From: Carallia brachiata
Lineage: Eukaryota > Streptophyta > Magnoliopsida > Malpighiales > Rhizophoraceae
Direction of reading: 5' to 3'
NCBI GenBank assembly: GCA_021464245.1
Contig: JADCRB010000103.1
Span: 186,001-250,000, forward strand
Length of the DNA stretch: 64,000 nucleotides
The notes under the pieces were generated by a model, which did no database searches, was not told the DNA's origin, and saw only the letters and a list, made by a program, of their open reading frames with translations. Below, in pieces: positions 22,373 to 34,308 of the stretch (position 1 is its first letter; each line of letters opens with the position of its first letter). The position numbers and the translations under genes were made by a program.

Positions 22373-23067
22373 TTCTGCATACCTTCTTTTTGACTTTTCA
22401 AAGAAAAAAAAAACTCTTTATTGTTTGTATATATATCCTGCATGCCCGAGTTGTAATACTCACCCCTCAACTCTTCTTTATCTCAAAAGGAAAATGGCTA
22501 GTCTCTGCACTTATTTCAGAAAGTTTTCTGGTCAAGAAGTTGGAGGCGCACGAGCTAAGAAAAGAAGAAGTAGTCCTCCTCGAGGGATTTCTAAAAGCTC
22601 TCGAAACTCAGTCTCCAATGTCATCGGTGTTATGGAGTTCCAACTACTCTCCTTATTCACATCTACCACAGAGGGATGAGAAGTTGCAATCATCCTAAGC
22701 TTTCTTTGGATGCGACGACGTACAGGGAAGTTCCAACTACTCTCCTCACGTCGAAACAGACTTGGGAATCATCACTATAGTCAGTCTCTCTGTGTACCGG
22801 TCTTGAAGTTCCGAAGTGCTGGGCCTTCCTCTTGGGGAGGTTCAAGTTTGTTGCTTACTGGATCATTCTTACCAGAGCTTTGGAACTACAAATAACCTTT
22901 GCCAGCTTTTGCGAGCTATGGAAGATCGACCACACCTGGAGTCAGAATGTCAATTTTTATATTGGCTGGGGTGCTAACTTTCTCAAGATCATATCAGGTT
23001 CCTATTGCGATCGAACAATAGCAGACATAGTCAGAGTTAGAAAACTTCAACGTTCAATGTTTATCAG
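22373..23067 (+). other. unassigned segment between WOX and the middle LTR
   Basis: No domain recognised. Two overlapping open frames (to 22679 and to 22698) have no family match. The 18-bp word AGTTCCAACTACTCTCCT occurs at 22636 and 22729. A GGGGAGG purine patch near 22829 could be a polypurine tract, but no convincing LTR start follows it. This may be the rest of the captured DNA or the Tat 3' untranslated region. Confidence 0.4.
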
Positions 23068-23509
23068 ACCAACTGCACAGTTGGTGGCTTTAATTTTCTT
23101 CCTTTCACACAATGGTTTCACATTGAAATGAGCCCTATAAATAGGCCCTCGACCCCCAGTTCAAAACATATTCAGCAAATTTGTAAACAGAAAAATATAG
23201 AGAATTTGAGAGAAAAAGGAAATTTTGAAAATCTCTCAAGAAAATTTCTCTTTTTCCTATGTATTTTTACTCTGCAGTATACTCTCCTAACTCCTTTTTG
23301 AGAGATATTTCAAGGATCTGAAAATATCAAAATATTGCAAATCAGGCTCGTGCAGCCCTTGACGGAGTAAAAAAAAAAAGGAACACTAATCGGAGGATCT
23401 ACGGAGATCGACCCCACGTAAATTTTCTTTTATTTTTACAATTTTTATTGTAATTTGTTGTTTGTATTTTCGAGTTTAATTATTTTAGACTCAAAATTTA
23501 TCCATTACA
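23068..23509 (+). repeat. middle Tat LTR, 5' truncated
   Basis: High identity to 13787-14426 apart from loss of the internal repeat segment. It contains the same TATA box (about 23135-23145), the GAGAGATATTTCAAGGAT block and the ATTACA end, with a primer-binding site at 23516. The 5' limit falls inside the hairpin that is complete in the first LTR, suggesting a recombination or deletion breakpoint there. Confidence 0.7.
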
Positions 23510-24144
23510 AATTTTTGGCACGCTCGGTGGGGCCTCTTCACCTCTCATCTCTTGTTCCTTAAAAAAACAAAAAAAGAAAAGCAAAAAGAAGCAGTAGAGA
23601 AAAGAAAACAAAAACAAAAAAGAAAAAAAAAGAAAAAAGAAAAGAGCCGGGAAAAGAAGGAAAAAGGAAAAAAAAAGAAAAGAAAAAGGAAAAGAAAAAA
23701 GAAAAAAAAGACAAAATAGAGAAAAAGACAAAAAATGTAAAAAAGTAAAAAAAAGTGAAAAAAAAAATTTAACAGGTGTTCAGCACATTAAATAGCACAA
23801 AAAAGGAGTACAATTGCTGCCACAAAAAAGAGGGCAATTGCTCCACTGCCTGCATCAACTACCTTCCTAGGTACTTAGGTCCAGAATCCCGGGGACAGAC
23901 ACAGTTTCTTGCCGTCCAAACCCGACAAAATATCGAAACGGAGAGTGCATAGCTCGCACAACAACAGGATCTTTCCCCTGACTCTCTTGCCGCATGGAAG
24001 AGTTGATCACCCACCCCGATCGAAGTCAGGGGCAACACGACAAAGCCCGCTCAACAGAATACAACTCATTCTGTAGAGATCCACACTAAGGAATCAGAAG
24101 AGTTCTCTCCCCCAGTCTTTCGCGGAGCCTCATTTGTTGCCGTC
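23510..24144 (+). other. second Tat leader
   Basis: Primer-binding site TGGCACGCTCGGTGGGG at 23516, then an A/G-rich tract to about 23770 and an untranslated stretch, all parallel to 14433-15055. Confidence 0.6.
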
Positions 24145-25653
24145 ATGATGACCAACACAACCATTACAGAAGAAAGAATTTCAGAATTGGATAACAAGAT
24201 TTTGCAGTTAATCAAAGTCGTGGAGGAAAAAGATCAACAGATCGCCGCTCTCAAAGGAAAAGCCCCGATCCAAGTTGATCCCGAAATCCGCGAGGAGCAA
24301 CCATATCTACCCGATTTCACTTCAGAAGCCACACCAGCCAACGTCTTCACCGCAGAAAAGCAACAAGGTAGTTCTACACAGTTGCCACCCTCAAATTCTG
24401 TAGCTTCGCTATCTATTCAACAATTGCAGGAAATGATAACTAATATGATCCGCCTGCAACAAGCTATATCCTTTCAAGGATCACAGATATATGTCAAACA
24501 ATACACCAGACGGATCGAAAGTCTTAACGTGCCTTTGGGCTACCAACCGCCCAAATTTCAACAATTCGACGGACGAGGCGATCCCAAACAGCACATCGCC
24601 CACTTTGTTGGAACTTGCAACAACGCAGAGACTTACGGAGATCTCTTAGTGAAGCAGTTTGTTCGTTCACTCAGGGAGACTGCTTTCACCTAGTTCATAA
24701 ATCTTGAACGGAATCGATCGACAGTTGGGAATAGCTGCAACGAAAGTTTCTCAACAGATTTTTCAGTACTCGAAGGACGGTAAGTATGATGGAACTTACC
24801 AGCACCAAACTAAGGAAATGAGAGCTCGTTGTCGAATACATCAACAGATGGCGTGCTTTCAGTTTGGACTGCAAAGATCGTCTGACAGAGACTTCTGCTG
24901 TGGAGATGTGCATCCAGGGAATGCATTGGGAGCTGTTACACATTCTGCAGGGTATCAAACCCCGAACCCTTGAAGAACTAACGACCCGCGCACATGATAT
25001 GGAGATAAGCATCCAGACTTCTGGGGTACGGTTCCCATCCAGTTGGACCAGCAAGGAGGCAGAAGGGAGATTAAGAAACTCAACAGTTCTGGAAAAGAAA
25101 AAGAAGTGATGACTGTTGCAGCCGCACCAGTAAAAGTGGGAGCCAAAGTTAAGGTAAATCCTTCGACTCAAATAACTCAGCCAACACAACAGGAAAGGCG
25201 GAAGGTGACATTGCGAGAATTGGAGCAGAAGCAGTATCCATTCCCTGACTCAGACGTCCCCGACATTCTGGAACAACTCTTGGAGACGAAACTGATCGAA
25301 CTCTCAGAGTGCAAGCGACCCAATGAAAAGGATCGAGTCAGCGATCCAAGATTCTACAAATATCACCGCATAGTAAGTCATCCAACCGAGAAGTGTTTTG
25401 TCCTGAAGGAGCTAATCATGAAACTCAAGAGCCAGAATAAAATCATTCTAGACCAGAATGGTGTAACCTCGGCAAACCAAACCACCATCACTTCAAAACC
25501 ATCAGAAGAGGTGACACACCGTAAGAAGGAGCTGCTCAACAATAAAAAGTCGACAATGGAGAAGGTATATGAAACTTCCCAAACCCTTCTCGCTAACCTT
25601 CAGCTGTTTACAGTTTTGCAATCAACAGAAGTGTGACAAAACCAAGTCAGCAG
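24145..25653 (+). pseudogene. Tat gag, copy 2, truncated
   Basis: ATG at 24145 opens 182 codons of gag, better preserved than copy 1: an N-terminal coiled-coil-like segment with RISELDNKILQLIKVVEEK, a linker, then GYQPPKFQQFDGRGDPK, HIAHFVGTCNNAETYGDLLV and LRETAFT. TAG at 24691-24693 stops the frame at the same codon as in copy 1. Further gag continues in shifted frames, including 25043-25636 (a C-terminal part with HPTEKCFVLKELIMKLK). Homology to copy 1 stops abruptly at about 25653, before the protease region. Everything from protease to the 3' end of this copy is missing. Confidence 0.75.
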
Positions 25654-26100
25654 TACTATTGATTAAAGCAAGTGATCAGCATTAATTACTTGATGGCAGG
25701 AAAAGATTAATTTTGAAAATTTGTGAAATGACCAGATAATGAAAAGAAAATTTTTTTTGACATGACTGGACGATTTGGCAATGATTTTCGCAATGAAAAG
25801 ATTAATTTTGAAAATTTTTGGACATGAGCCGGAGGATTTTAGTGATCATTCGCATTAAAGTTTTGAAAAGTTCATTTTTAAAAATGCTAGGATGATTTTT
25901 ACGGTGATTGGTAACAGTGTTGAGATCGAAAAGAAATTTTGAGATATATTTGAATAATTTTAACAGTGATCCGTTGTTCAAAAAAGATTAATCTTAGAAA
26001 TCTTTGAGAAAAAATTCATCTGAACGATTTTTGCAGTGAGCCGTAGCATCATAATTTCAAAAAAAGAACTATGTTGAAAAATATTTGGAAACCAAGTTAA
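25654..26100. repeat. U3-like repeats at the 3' side of the Tat complex
   Basis: Units with GAAAAGATTAATTTTGAAAA, GATGATTTTTACGGTGAT and CAGTGA-CCGTAGCATC-like blocks, in the same orientation and style as 13260-13740. Probably the 5' part of a 3' LTR whose promoter half is lost. Confidence 0.45.
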
Positions 26101-27479
26101 TATATGACAAACTTTGAACCGTAACTTACGAATCCATACCAACAAAAATTGTCACGGACTTGATTAATATAACTAAAAAAATAAGAAATATTTTTAGCAA
26201 CTCACAAATTAACAATTTAAGTTGACAATTTATTTAAATTCCTCAGTTTGGTGGATTTTTAAAAGATTAAAAAAATGTCCCTAAAATTCTAATGGATTTT
26301 TAAAAGAATAAAAAAATGTCCCTAAAATTCTAATTCTTTCTTCTCCTCACGTAGCCGCCATCCACTATTCTTTCTTTTTTTATTATTTATTTTGCTAGAA
26401 TAATATATTAAAACAATAAATCAACAAATTATTAACTTTTGATTACAAACTGTACAAATCAAAAGATTTTAAAGACTTAAACAATGCAACTTAGGATATA
26501 AAATTCATTTTTGTGACCTTTATATTGAAAAATTCAAGTTCAAGAACTCTTCTATGTTGCTCAATCAGTGATCATTTGTTTGAGAGATTGAAAACTAAAG
26601 TTGTCTGAAAAAAAAAAAAAAAAAACTAATTGAAACAGGATCCAAACTGTGCCGCACTATCCAAACAGTCCGTCACACTTAAAAACCATTTTTCTTTGTT
26701 TATTTTTTTTAGTAAAAACCTTGTCTTTAATTTCAAATCAGGTCCATATATATATATATATATGATTATTAAATTAAAAATGAATGAGACTATTTATACA
26801 CCCGAATTTTCCAAAAGATTTTAACATTAATTAGAATCCTTGATGTATTGGAACAGTTAGAGTTAATTTCATGAATAATAAGAAATTGACGTAAATAACT
26901 GCACATAAATTGCTGTAAAAAATAAAGACAAAATAAAATAAATTATACATGTAGTAACGATAAGTTACAGCAATATAAACAAAGAAATTTGTGTAAAATT
27001 AAATAGCAACCAATAAAAGATAAAACTAAAATTAAAAAAAAAAAAAAGAGACGTTGTGCCTGGCTTCTACCTTCAATTTATAGGCAAAGAATAGCACCCC
27101 TTGCAATTAATGTCTGGTTCTTTTTCCGCGAATGAATCGGTGAAACAAGGCCTTCACCGTTCATCTTTTGAATTTGGACAGCCGCAGAAACGTGGTGAAT
27201 TCTTTTGTCAATGTAGGAGGTTTCTTATTTAATGCTAATGGTGCATTTTGTTTATTATGCCCTATTGCTCATAATGGTACTAACACATGGCAATAATCGT
27301 TTTTTTTTTTTTTTTTTTGACACATTTTGCTTTTGACACATTTTTCTTTTTTCTTTTTACAAATACTGCAATCTCTATAAGACCATGTCCTAGTTACAAA
27401 CGTGAAATAATATGTACATAAAAGCGTATGGCTTTCATACTAGGCCGAGCAAAATAAGGGTACAACAATTAGGAATTTA
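26101..27479. other. AT-rich intergenic DNA
   Basis: No gene seen. It includes an AT dinucleotide run near 26748-26762, A- and T-homopolymers near 26608 and 27300-27320, and a GC-richer patch at 27050-27240. The region around 26900-27120 resembles copia-LTR style sequence but has no partner copy in the window. Confidence 0.4.
26252..26333. repeat. 41-bp tandem duplication
   Basis: Two adjacent 41-bp units (26252-26292 and 26293-26333) differ at one base; each starts TGGATTTTTAAAAGA and ends ATGTCCCTAAAATTCTAA. A recent local duplication. Confidence 0.75.
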
Positions 27480-27725
27480 CCTCTTCATCGCAAATTCTGA
27501 AAACTTTCCTGGCCAAAACCTCTATCGGAGGAGCGAATCTTAGAGCTTGATATTCACTTGACACCGGAGCTTTTGGACCTCTTCTGGAAGACCATTGTTA
27601 GCAAGTCTAGCATCATATTTGGTTGGCTGCACAACTTCATTGTTCTTTATCCAACAAAGGATTTGTATAATATTTAGCGGTAACAGGCCCAATAAGAATT
27701 GAATTCCTGAAAATGCAAATTAATT
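27480..27725 (-). pseudogene. possible exon remnant, unidentified
   Basis: On the minus strand an acceptor-like TTTTCAG lies near 27708-27715, followed by an open stretch with a hydrophobic start (FLLGLLPLNIIQILCWI) and PTKYDARLANNGLPEEVQKL. An overlapping frame then gives EYQALRFAPPIEVLARKVF and RICDEEV, followed by a donor-like GTAAAT near 27480. The two frames overlap rather than join, which suggests a frameshifted gene fragment. I do not recognise the family. Chance remains possible. Confidence 0.25.
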
Positions 27726-29183
27726 AAATTCATGAAATCAATATCTGCTAGGCATTCAATGTCAAAGGGGAAACAAACTTATCCTATTATAGTAACACGT
27801 CATGTTGGACCAACTGAGTGTAGGCATGGAGTAGAAACTCGGTAACTAACATACCTACCCTCCACGCTCCCAGCATTCGGTCACAAACTGTCAACGCTTA
27901 TCAATTGTTATATGAGCAAAATATATCCCAACCTAAAATATGTAGTTTCTAGCAGCGATGCTGCTCAAATAGCAAACCCATATTGGAGCATAACAAATTT
28001 TTAAATAGATTGCATAGAAAGAAAAGACTAAAAATTACTTCCTCAAATTTTTTTCGTTGACATACAAGGGGTGCCTTATATATTTGATCGCAGTTAACTT
28101 TTATCAAACAGGCGTGCCTACATGGCTACATTCCCATTTTTCTGACACAAAAAAAAAAAAAAAGGATAACAAATGTTCTTCTTCCACATTTAAATCTGCA
28201 ATACTTTTGCTTATTAAAGCAAACAGGGTGGTTCGGTGCATAATTTCTAAGGAGTCAACTCATTTGCCTCATGTAACAGGAACTTGTTGGCGGGGGAATT
28301 CTAAATGGCCAATCTTTCTAAAATTAAACTTGTAAGCAAACACTAAATGTGCCCACCACAAAACAGTTGCTTAATCAAATTTTCCAGCCACCCATTCCAC
28401 CAATCTGCTTTCGCACCTGCGCCGGGAGGACTTTGCACATGTGCTAGGCATTCGTATTTTTGGACAAGGGACTCATTCCACCATTCTTACTAACTCCTCC
28501 CTATGAAGCCTTTTGCCGACGCCTACAGACTTCCTCAGAACCAGAATAGAAAGGATTAGAGACTGTGCGGCACCACATAGAGCCAATAGCGACAAAAATA
28601 AAAATAGATTTGAGAAAGAAAATGGCCGACGCACAAGCATTAATAATTTAATGGCTCTAGTACGCAGCGTCCTCCTCTTGATCATAGCACAAACTCTACC
28701 GGGTGTTCCAGACAACATGAATTCCGTACTCAAGCTTTCTAATGTTCCTCACCCACACTTTTACTTCCAATGCAGGCATGAGCTTGTATAATCAAGTAAT
28801 TACCCATTGCCAATATCACTTTCTCTGTCTAAGCAGCCAGCTCCCTAGGAGGTGATAATATCAATACCTGGACCCTGTGAAAGTGACGAAGCAAATCCCT
28901 ATATGATTGACTGATTAATTGAATGATTAAAGACCATAGTAGAATGAGGGTTTCGCGGAATTTTCGGAGATGAAACAACAAGAGCTTTAGTTTTGGCAAA
29001 TTAACCAAATAGAGAATTAGGATGTTCAGGTAATCAGGGTGGTCTTGAATTTGTGTGATGAAAAGGGCAGAAGGAAAGTTCTTTCTCTTGATTGGAGGTG
29101 TCGACCAGCTAGCAGGCAGTGAGGGCAACCATGGAAATGGAGATCTTGCCTTGGACAATGACGTCGCGGCCTTTGAGTATAGG
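27726..29183. other. intergenic DNA left of the chromovirus
   Basis: No recognised gene. Short minus-strand open frames (28473-28733, 28829-29158, 29026-29208) have no motif I can assign. The last two are interrupted by the retrotransposon inserted at 29184. Confidence 0.35.
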
Positions 29184-30052
29184 TGCTAGTCCCTTGAGCA
29201 CTTGTCATGCGGGAGTTGATGACACCTTACATTAATTCCCAGTATGAGACTTTAAAACAGCTGGGCACTCCTTGAGGTAAGGTGAAAGTTGAGAGGGTCA
29301 GTGCAGGCACGGACTTATACATGAGTCCTAGTGTAGACTAAGGCTTGGGTTGAACAAATGATACTAGGTTACATGTTCGTGGGCTGTATTAGATGGGTCA
29401 TGAGCTTGGGTCAAAAGGCTCAAAATACAAGACTGAGTTTTGGCTAAATCTGCATGGCACTGCATGATACTACATGACACTAAGTCTCATACGACATGCG
29501 AAACGTGAGGACATGCAAGGGTAGTTTTATTAAGTTGGCCGAGTATCGGGATAATGCTCATCAGATCAGACATGACTAAGGATCGTGGGTAGATAAGGCT
29601 TATTGAGATCATGTGATGGATGATCGTGGGAGATAAGGCTTATCAAGATCAAATCGTGAATAAGATCGTGGGAAGATAAGAATTATCAACCACGATAGAG
29701 ATTGTAGGGAGATAATATTTATCTTTAAATGTTAGATAGCTATAAGTGTCAGTCATATATAGATCCTATGGGTTTGTTATTTATATTGAGTAAGAGAGAA
29801 ATCACTCAGAGAGAAAGAGTGAAACACTGTCGAGAGTTCAGTGGCAGTTTTTTTGTATTACTTTGAGTTAAGTAATAAAAAAGTTGGGAAAGGTTCCTGT
29901 ATATACTCTTGTGCCTCTTTTGAGTATATGAGTTGTGTGTCTATTTACAAAGTTCTATTATGCAATTCTTACGAGTGTGATTGGCTGAGACTAAGTGTGA
30001 TTTAGTGTCATCACAAGACGAAATTTTGAGTGAGAAAATTAACCTTGTGACA
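29184..30052 (+). repeat. chromovirus 5' LTR
   Basis: Starts TGCTAGTCCC and ends TGACA. It contains three direct repeats of about 42 bp starting GATCGTGGG at 29581, 29622 and 29664, upstream of a TATA-like CATATATAGATCC near 29754, possibly enhancer repeats. Clearly homologous to 34557-35413 with many substitutions. Confidence 0.85.
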
Positions 30053-30054
30053 GC

Positions 30055-30066
30055 TGGTATCAGAGC
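30055..30066 (+). other. primer-binding site, initiator-tRNA-Met type
   Basis: TGGTATCAGAGC starts 2 bp after the LTR end. This is the standard plant retrotransposon site complementary to the 3' end of initiator tRNA-Met. Confidence 0.85.
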
Positions 30067-30083
30067 ATAAAGGTTCGACCAAT

Positions 30084-31090
30084 GGTAGGTGGTTCAGGTT
30101 TTGATGCAGTTCGTGAGCACATAGCCAATATCTTTGAGGTACTCAGTGAACTTCCAGAGGGTCCAAATTTTACCATTTTCCAGACGTTAGCGCTCCATGA
30201 GCAGTACATAATCTGCAGTGGCAACATGAGGAGGTGGCCTCTTCAAACATAGCTTCTCAGCTTGATGAGATGGTTGCAGAAATAGCCATCCTTATGAAGG
30301 CTGTAGCCTCTCAACCTAACAGAGGTGTTATGGATGGTTTGACCAAGATGAAGGTGTCGGAGCCTAAAGCTTTTGAGGGAGCGAGGGATGCCAAAGAGAC
30401 CGAAAACTTTCTGTAGGATATGAAGCAGTACTTCAAGGCTGCTTGAGTGTTAGATGACAAGACGTCAATCTGACCAGCATGCATCTAGGCAAGAACGCCA
30501 AGCTGTGGTGGCAGACTCAGTTGGATGACGATGCAAGTGTGGGTAGACCTAAGCTCAAGACGTGGAAGGGCCTGAAGAAGGAGTTGAAGGACTACTTCTT
30601 ACCTTACAATACGTTGTGGGTTGCGAGGTAGTCCCTGAAGAAGTTGAAGTAGAGTGGCACAGTACATGACTACGTGAAAGAATTCAGTTCCTTGATGCTT
30701 GACATCTGAAACATGTCGGATGAGGATAAGCTTTTCAACTTCCTTTCTGATCTTCAACCCCATGCTCAACTCGAGCTTAAAAGACAAGGTGTGAAGGACC
30801 TTCTTTCAGTGATGGTTGCAGTTGATGATTTAGTTGATTTTCGAATCAACAAGTCTCTTGATTCTGATGTTGGGAAGCAGCCCAAGGATAATGACAAGAA
30901 GAAAAAGGACGGCAATAAGGACAAGCACAACGGTGGCAGTAAAGATAAAGACAAAGCTGTCTACTAGGAATAAGGCAAAGGCAAATCTAACTCTGGTTAT
31001 TTCATATGTAATAGACCACACAAGACCAAAGAATGCCCTAAGAGGGAGAAGTTAACTGCTATAGTTGCTAAGGAGAGTGGCATCTCGGAT
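30084..31090 (+). pseudogene. chromovirus gag
   Basis: Begins with ATG at 30082-30084 or soon after. The gag core reads MKVSEPKAFEGARDAKETEN, then stops, YVKEFSSLMLD, MSDEDKLFNFLSDLQPHAQL and LKRQGVKDL, followed by a lysine/aspartate-rich stretch. The nucleic-acid-binding zinc knuckle reads YFICNRPHKTKEC; the first cysteine is Tyr (TAT at 30998-31000), consistent with G to A. Several Trp or Gln codons are now TAG or TGA. Confidence 0.75.
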
Positions 31091-31640
31091 GATGTCGGCT
31101 CCTCTCGTGTCAGTCATCTACAGTTAGTAAGTGTTATGCATTCTGGACATGCCCCACAATCTAGCTTGATGTATGTGAAGATCTGGCTCACTGATAAAGA
31201 GTTGATGGTGATGGCTAACACTGGTGCTACCCACAACTTTGTTGTTGAGAGGATTGTGGAGTTACTGAGTTTGAAAGTCACCAAGGCTGGGAGTCAAATG
31301 AAGGTAGTCAACTCGACGCTCCGAAAGGTGCTTGACACGGCACTACGAGTAGAGGTAACTATTGGTACCTGATCTAATAAACTTAACTTCATGGTGGTTC
31401 CATTAGATGACTTTGATATAATACTAGGAGTTGATTTCTTTGTGAGTGCAAAAGTTGCTCTATTGCCTCACTTGGGCGGTTTCATGATCATGCACGAGAA
31501 TCATCTATGTTCTATTTCTGGAACATTCATTCCCTTTTCTAGTATTGGTTGGAAGTCGGGTGATATGTTGTCAGCTATATAGGTAGACTAGGGTCTAAAG
31601 AAGGGAGAAGTTACCTACTTTGCAGTTTTGATGAAGATTA
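31091..31640 (+). pseudogene. chromovirus protease
   Basis: Aspartic protease of the polyprotein. The active-site triad DTG reads NTG (MANTGATHNFV); the Asp codon is AAC at 31217-31219. The flap and the FDIILGVDF block near 31410-31440 are recognisable. Loss of the catalytic Asp means the protein would be inactive even without stops. Confidence 0.75.
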
Positions 31641-32945
31641 AAGAAGGTATTGTTGCGGAGGTGCCCGATAGTGTAGCAGATCTGTTGGATGAGTTCACTG
31701 ATGTGATGTCTCCTAAACTCCCCAATTGTCTTCCCCCATAGCATGCCACTGACTATAAAATTGATTTGGTGCCTAGTTCCAAACCATCAACACAAGCCCC
31801 ATATCGCATGAGTCCACTAGAGTTGGCAGAACTAAGGAAGCAGTTGACAGAGTTGCTGGATACAGGCCTAATTCAGCCCTCCAAAGCGTCATATGGTTCC
31901 TCGGTGTTGTTTCAAAGAAACATGATAGCTCCCTGCAGATGTGTGCTGATTATAGGATATCAAACAAAGTAACGGTGAAGAACAAGTATCTTATCTCATT
32001 GATAGTAGACTTGTTCGATAAGCTGGCTAGAGCCTTATATTTCACCAATTGGATCTGCAGTCTAGATATTGGCAGATAAGAATTGCAAAAAGAGATAAAG
32101 AGAAAACCACGTGCATCACTCGTTGTGGCTCCTACAAATTCCTGATGATGTCATTTGGTTTGACTAATGCCCTTGCTACTTTTTATAATTAAACAAATGA
32201 TGTATTTCATGACTTCATTGATCATTTTGTGGTTATATATATGGATGATATAGTTTTGTATAGTGACTCCTTGGATGATCACTTATCCTACCTGAGGTTA
32301 GTGTTGTCTAGGTTGAGAGAGCACCAATTGTATGCAGAAAAGGAAAAATGTGATTTTACCCGACGAGAGATTATGTTCCTTTGGTATAGGGTGAGTCAGG
32401 AGCAAGTGAGAATAGATGAGAGAAAAGTTCAGGTAATAGTGGAGTAGTCGCCCCTACAAAAGTATTTGAGTTGATATCCTTTCTTAATTTGTTTAACTAC
32501 TACAGGAAGTTCATATAGGGTTACTCTAAAAAGGTGGCGCTATTGATATACTTGCTCAAGAAAGACAGACCCTAGAGGTGAACCATTGATTACCAAGAAG
32601 CCTTTGACATATTGAAGGCAACAGCATCCATGGGGCCAGTCCTAAAACTGCCAGATTTTGAGTTGCCTTTCTATGAACTGACTGACACGTCAGACAAAAC
32701 CATTAGAGGTGTGTTGGTGCAAGAAGGCCACACAATTACCTACAAGACCCAGAAACTCAATGAAGTAGTGCAACAGTACTTAACTCATGGGAAGGAGATA
32801 CTTGTAGTGGTGCATTACCTTCGCACTTGGAGGGTGTACTCGCTGATTACTAGATTCATGGTTCTGACCGACAGCGTGGCCAACACATTCTTTCAAACTC
32901 AGAAGAAGGTTTCTACATGACAGGCTCGGTGGAAGAAGTTCTTTG
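31641..32945 (+). pseudogene. chromovirus RT and RNase H
   Basis: RT starts after a PHRIDL-like segment near 31750: [16 protein letters not shown] and [20 protein letters not shown], then frameshifts. The catalytic YMDD is intact at 32238-32249, followed by HLSYLRLVLSRLREHQLYA. RNase H runs about 32600-32920 (PFYELTDTSDKTIRGVL, ITYKTQKLNE, YLTHGKEILVVVHYLRTWR). Ser replaces the usual Asp-Ala of the DASD motif. Stops separate the segments. Confidence 0.78.
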
Positions 32946-34308
32946 GCTGATTATGACTTCACATGGGAACACGAGCCAGGAAGGCACAATCAAGCGGCAG
33001 ATGCCCTAGGTCGCCGACAAGTGCAAGAGAAAGTTGTTACCCTCACTCATGTACAGAGTGACTTGCTAGACAAAATTAGGACGCAGGCTTCTCATGATGT
33101 CATATATTAACAAGTGGTACAACAAGTCAAAGAGGGTGTGATAAGGTTATATTGGCTAGATGACGGTTTATTGTATGTTAAAGGCAATCGTTTGTATGTT
33201 GCCAATGCTGCAGGCCTTAGAAAAGAGATACTGCGAGAGTCATATGATTCACAATGAACTGGTCATCCTGGTGTCGAGAGGATGATGGCCTTACTGTCCC
33301 GCAACTATTATTAGCCAAATATGGAAGATGACATCAAGGCATATGTCAAGACGTGCATTACTTGTAAGCAGGATAAGATAGAGCGGTAGAAGGAGGCAGG
33401 TTTGTTGCAGCCACTACTCATTCCTACAAAGAAATGGGTATCGTTTTCTATGGATTTCATTAGCAGGTTCCTGAAGGTTGATGCCATGAGATCTGTCATG
33501 GTGGTGGTAGATCGATTCTCCAAGTATGCGGTGTTCATTCCTACCCCCTTTTCATGTCAAGCAGAGACAGCCACAGAACTTTTCTACAAGTAGTTAGTGA
33601 AGTACTTTAGGTTGCCGGAAGATATTATGAGCAATCGGGATCCTCGTTTCACGAGCAAGATCTGGATATCATTGTTCGACATGATGGTTCAGAATTAAAG
33701 TTCTATACTACCAACCATCCTTAGACTAATGGCTAGACAAAAATGAATCAATGGCCTACTAGAAGAGTATTTTCGGTATTACGTGACTGCAAGCCAGATG
33801 AATTGGCTTGAATTGTTGGATTCGGCCCAATTTTGCTACAATCTTCACAGGTCCTCTTCCATAGGTATGAGTCCTTTCAAACTAGTTATGGGGCAGCAGC
33901 CCCTTACTCCTAACGATGTGGCTAGGGCTAACTCAGGAGAAAAATGTCTAATAGTGCACCGGTTTGCCCGTTCTAAGCAAAACAGCTAGAGGAGGCCCAA
34001 CATAGCTTGGACAAGGCAGCTAGACAGATGAAAAAGTATGCAGATCAGGGAATGAGGGACGTTCAACTCCAAGTTGGGGATAAGGTGTCACTGAAACTTA
34101 CTCCCCAGATTTGGAAGAAGATTAATAGGAAGACAGTGCACCGTGGGCTGGTTTTAAAGTATGATAGTCCCTTCACAGTGGTAAAGAAAGTTGGTAATGT
34201 TGCATATAAGTTGCAGCTCCCGAAAAGGTTGAATGTGCATCCAACCTTCCATGTGAGCTTCTTGAAGCCCTTCAACAAGAAAGTAGGCAATGAGCCTAAA
34301 AGGAAATA
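32946..34308 (+). pseudogene. chromovirus integrase
   Basis: The zinc region reads GHPGVERMMALLSR and YVKTCITCKQDK. The first His is Tyr (TAT at 33243-33245) and the preceding Trp is a stop. The core shows KKWVSFSMDFI and VVVDRFSKYAVFIP with the first Asp, SNRDPRF with the second, and AAA (Lys) at 33740-33742 where the catalytic Glu is expected. The C-terminal part is open from 34007: LQVGDKVSLKLTPQIW and LNVHPTFHVSFLKPF, ending 34309. Confidence 0.78.

Larger units (their letters stand above)
13260..26100 (+). mobile_element. Tat-lineage Ty3/gypsy complex carrying a homeobox gene
   Basis: Order on the plus strand: U3-like repeats, LTR, PBS, gag, protease, RT, RNase H, a second archaeal-type RNase H, integrase, low-complexity spacer, WOX-type homeobox, LTR, PBS, second gag, and a second block of U3-like repeats. 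The extra RNase H of the FDGAA...GDSQLV type downstream of the normal one is diagnostic of the Tat (Ogre/Retand-like) group. Having two gag copies but one pol suggests either two adjacent copies sharing the middle LTR, with the second deleted for pol, or unequal LTR recombination followed by deletion. All frames are broken. Outer boundaries are uncertain because I found no matching TG...CA ends or target duplication. Confidence 0.8.

Noticed and set aside
28473..29208. Protein-coding gene on the minus strand left of the chromovirus
   Set aside because: Short open frames without recognisable motif, splice structure or codon pattern; could be chance.
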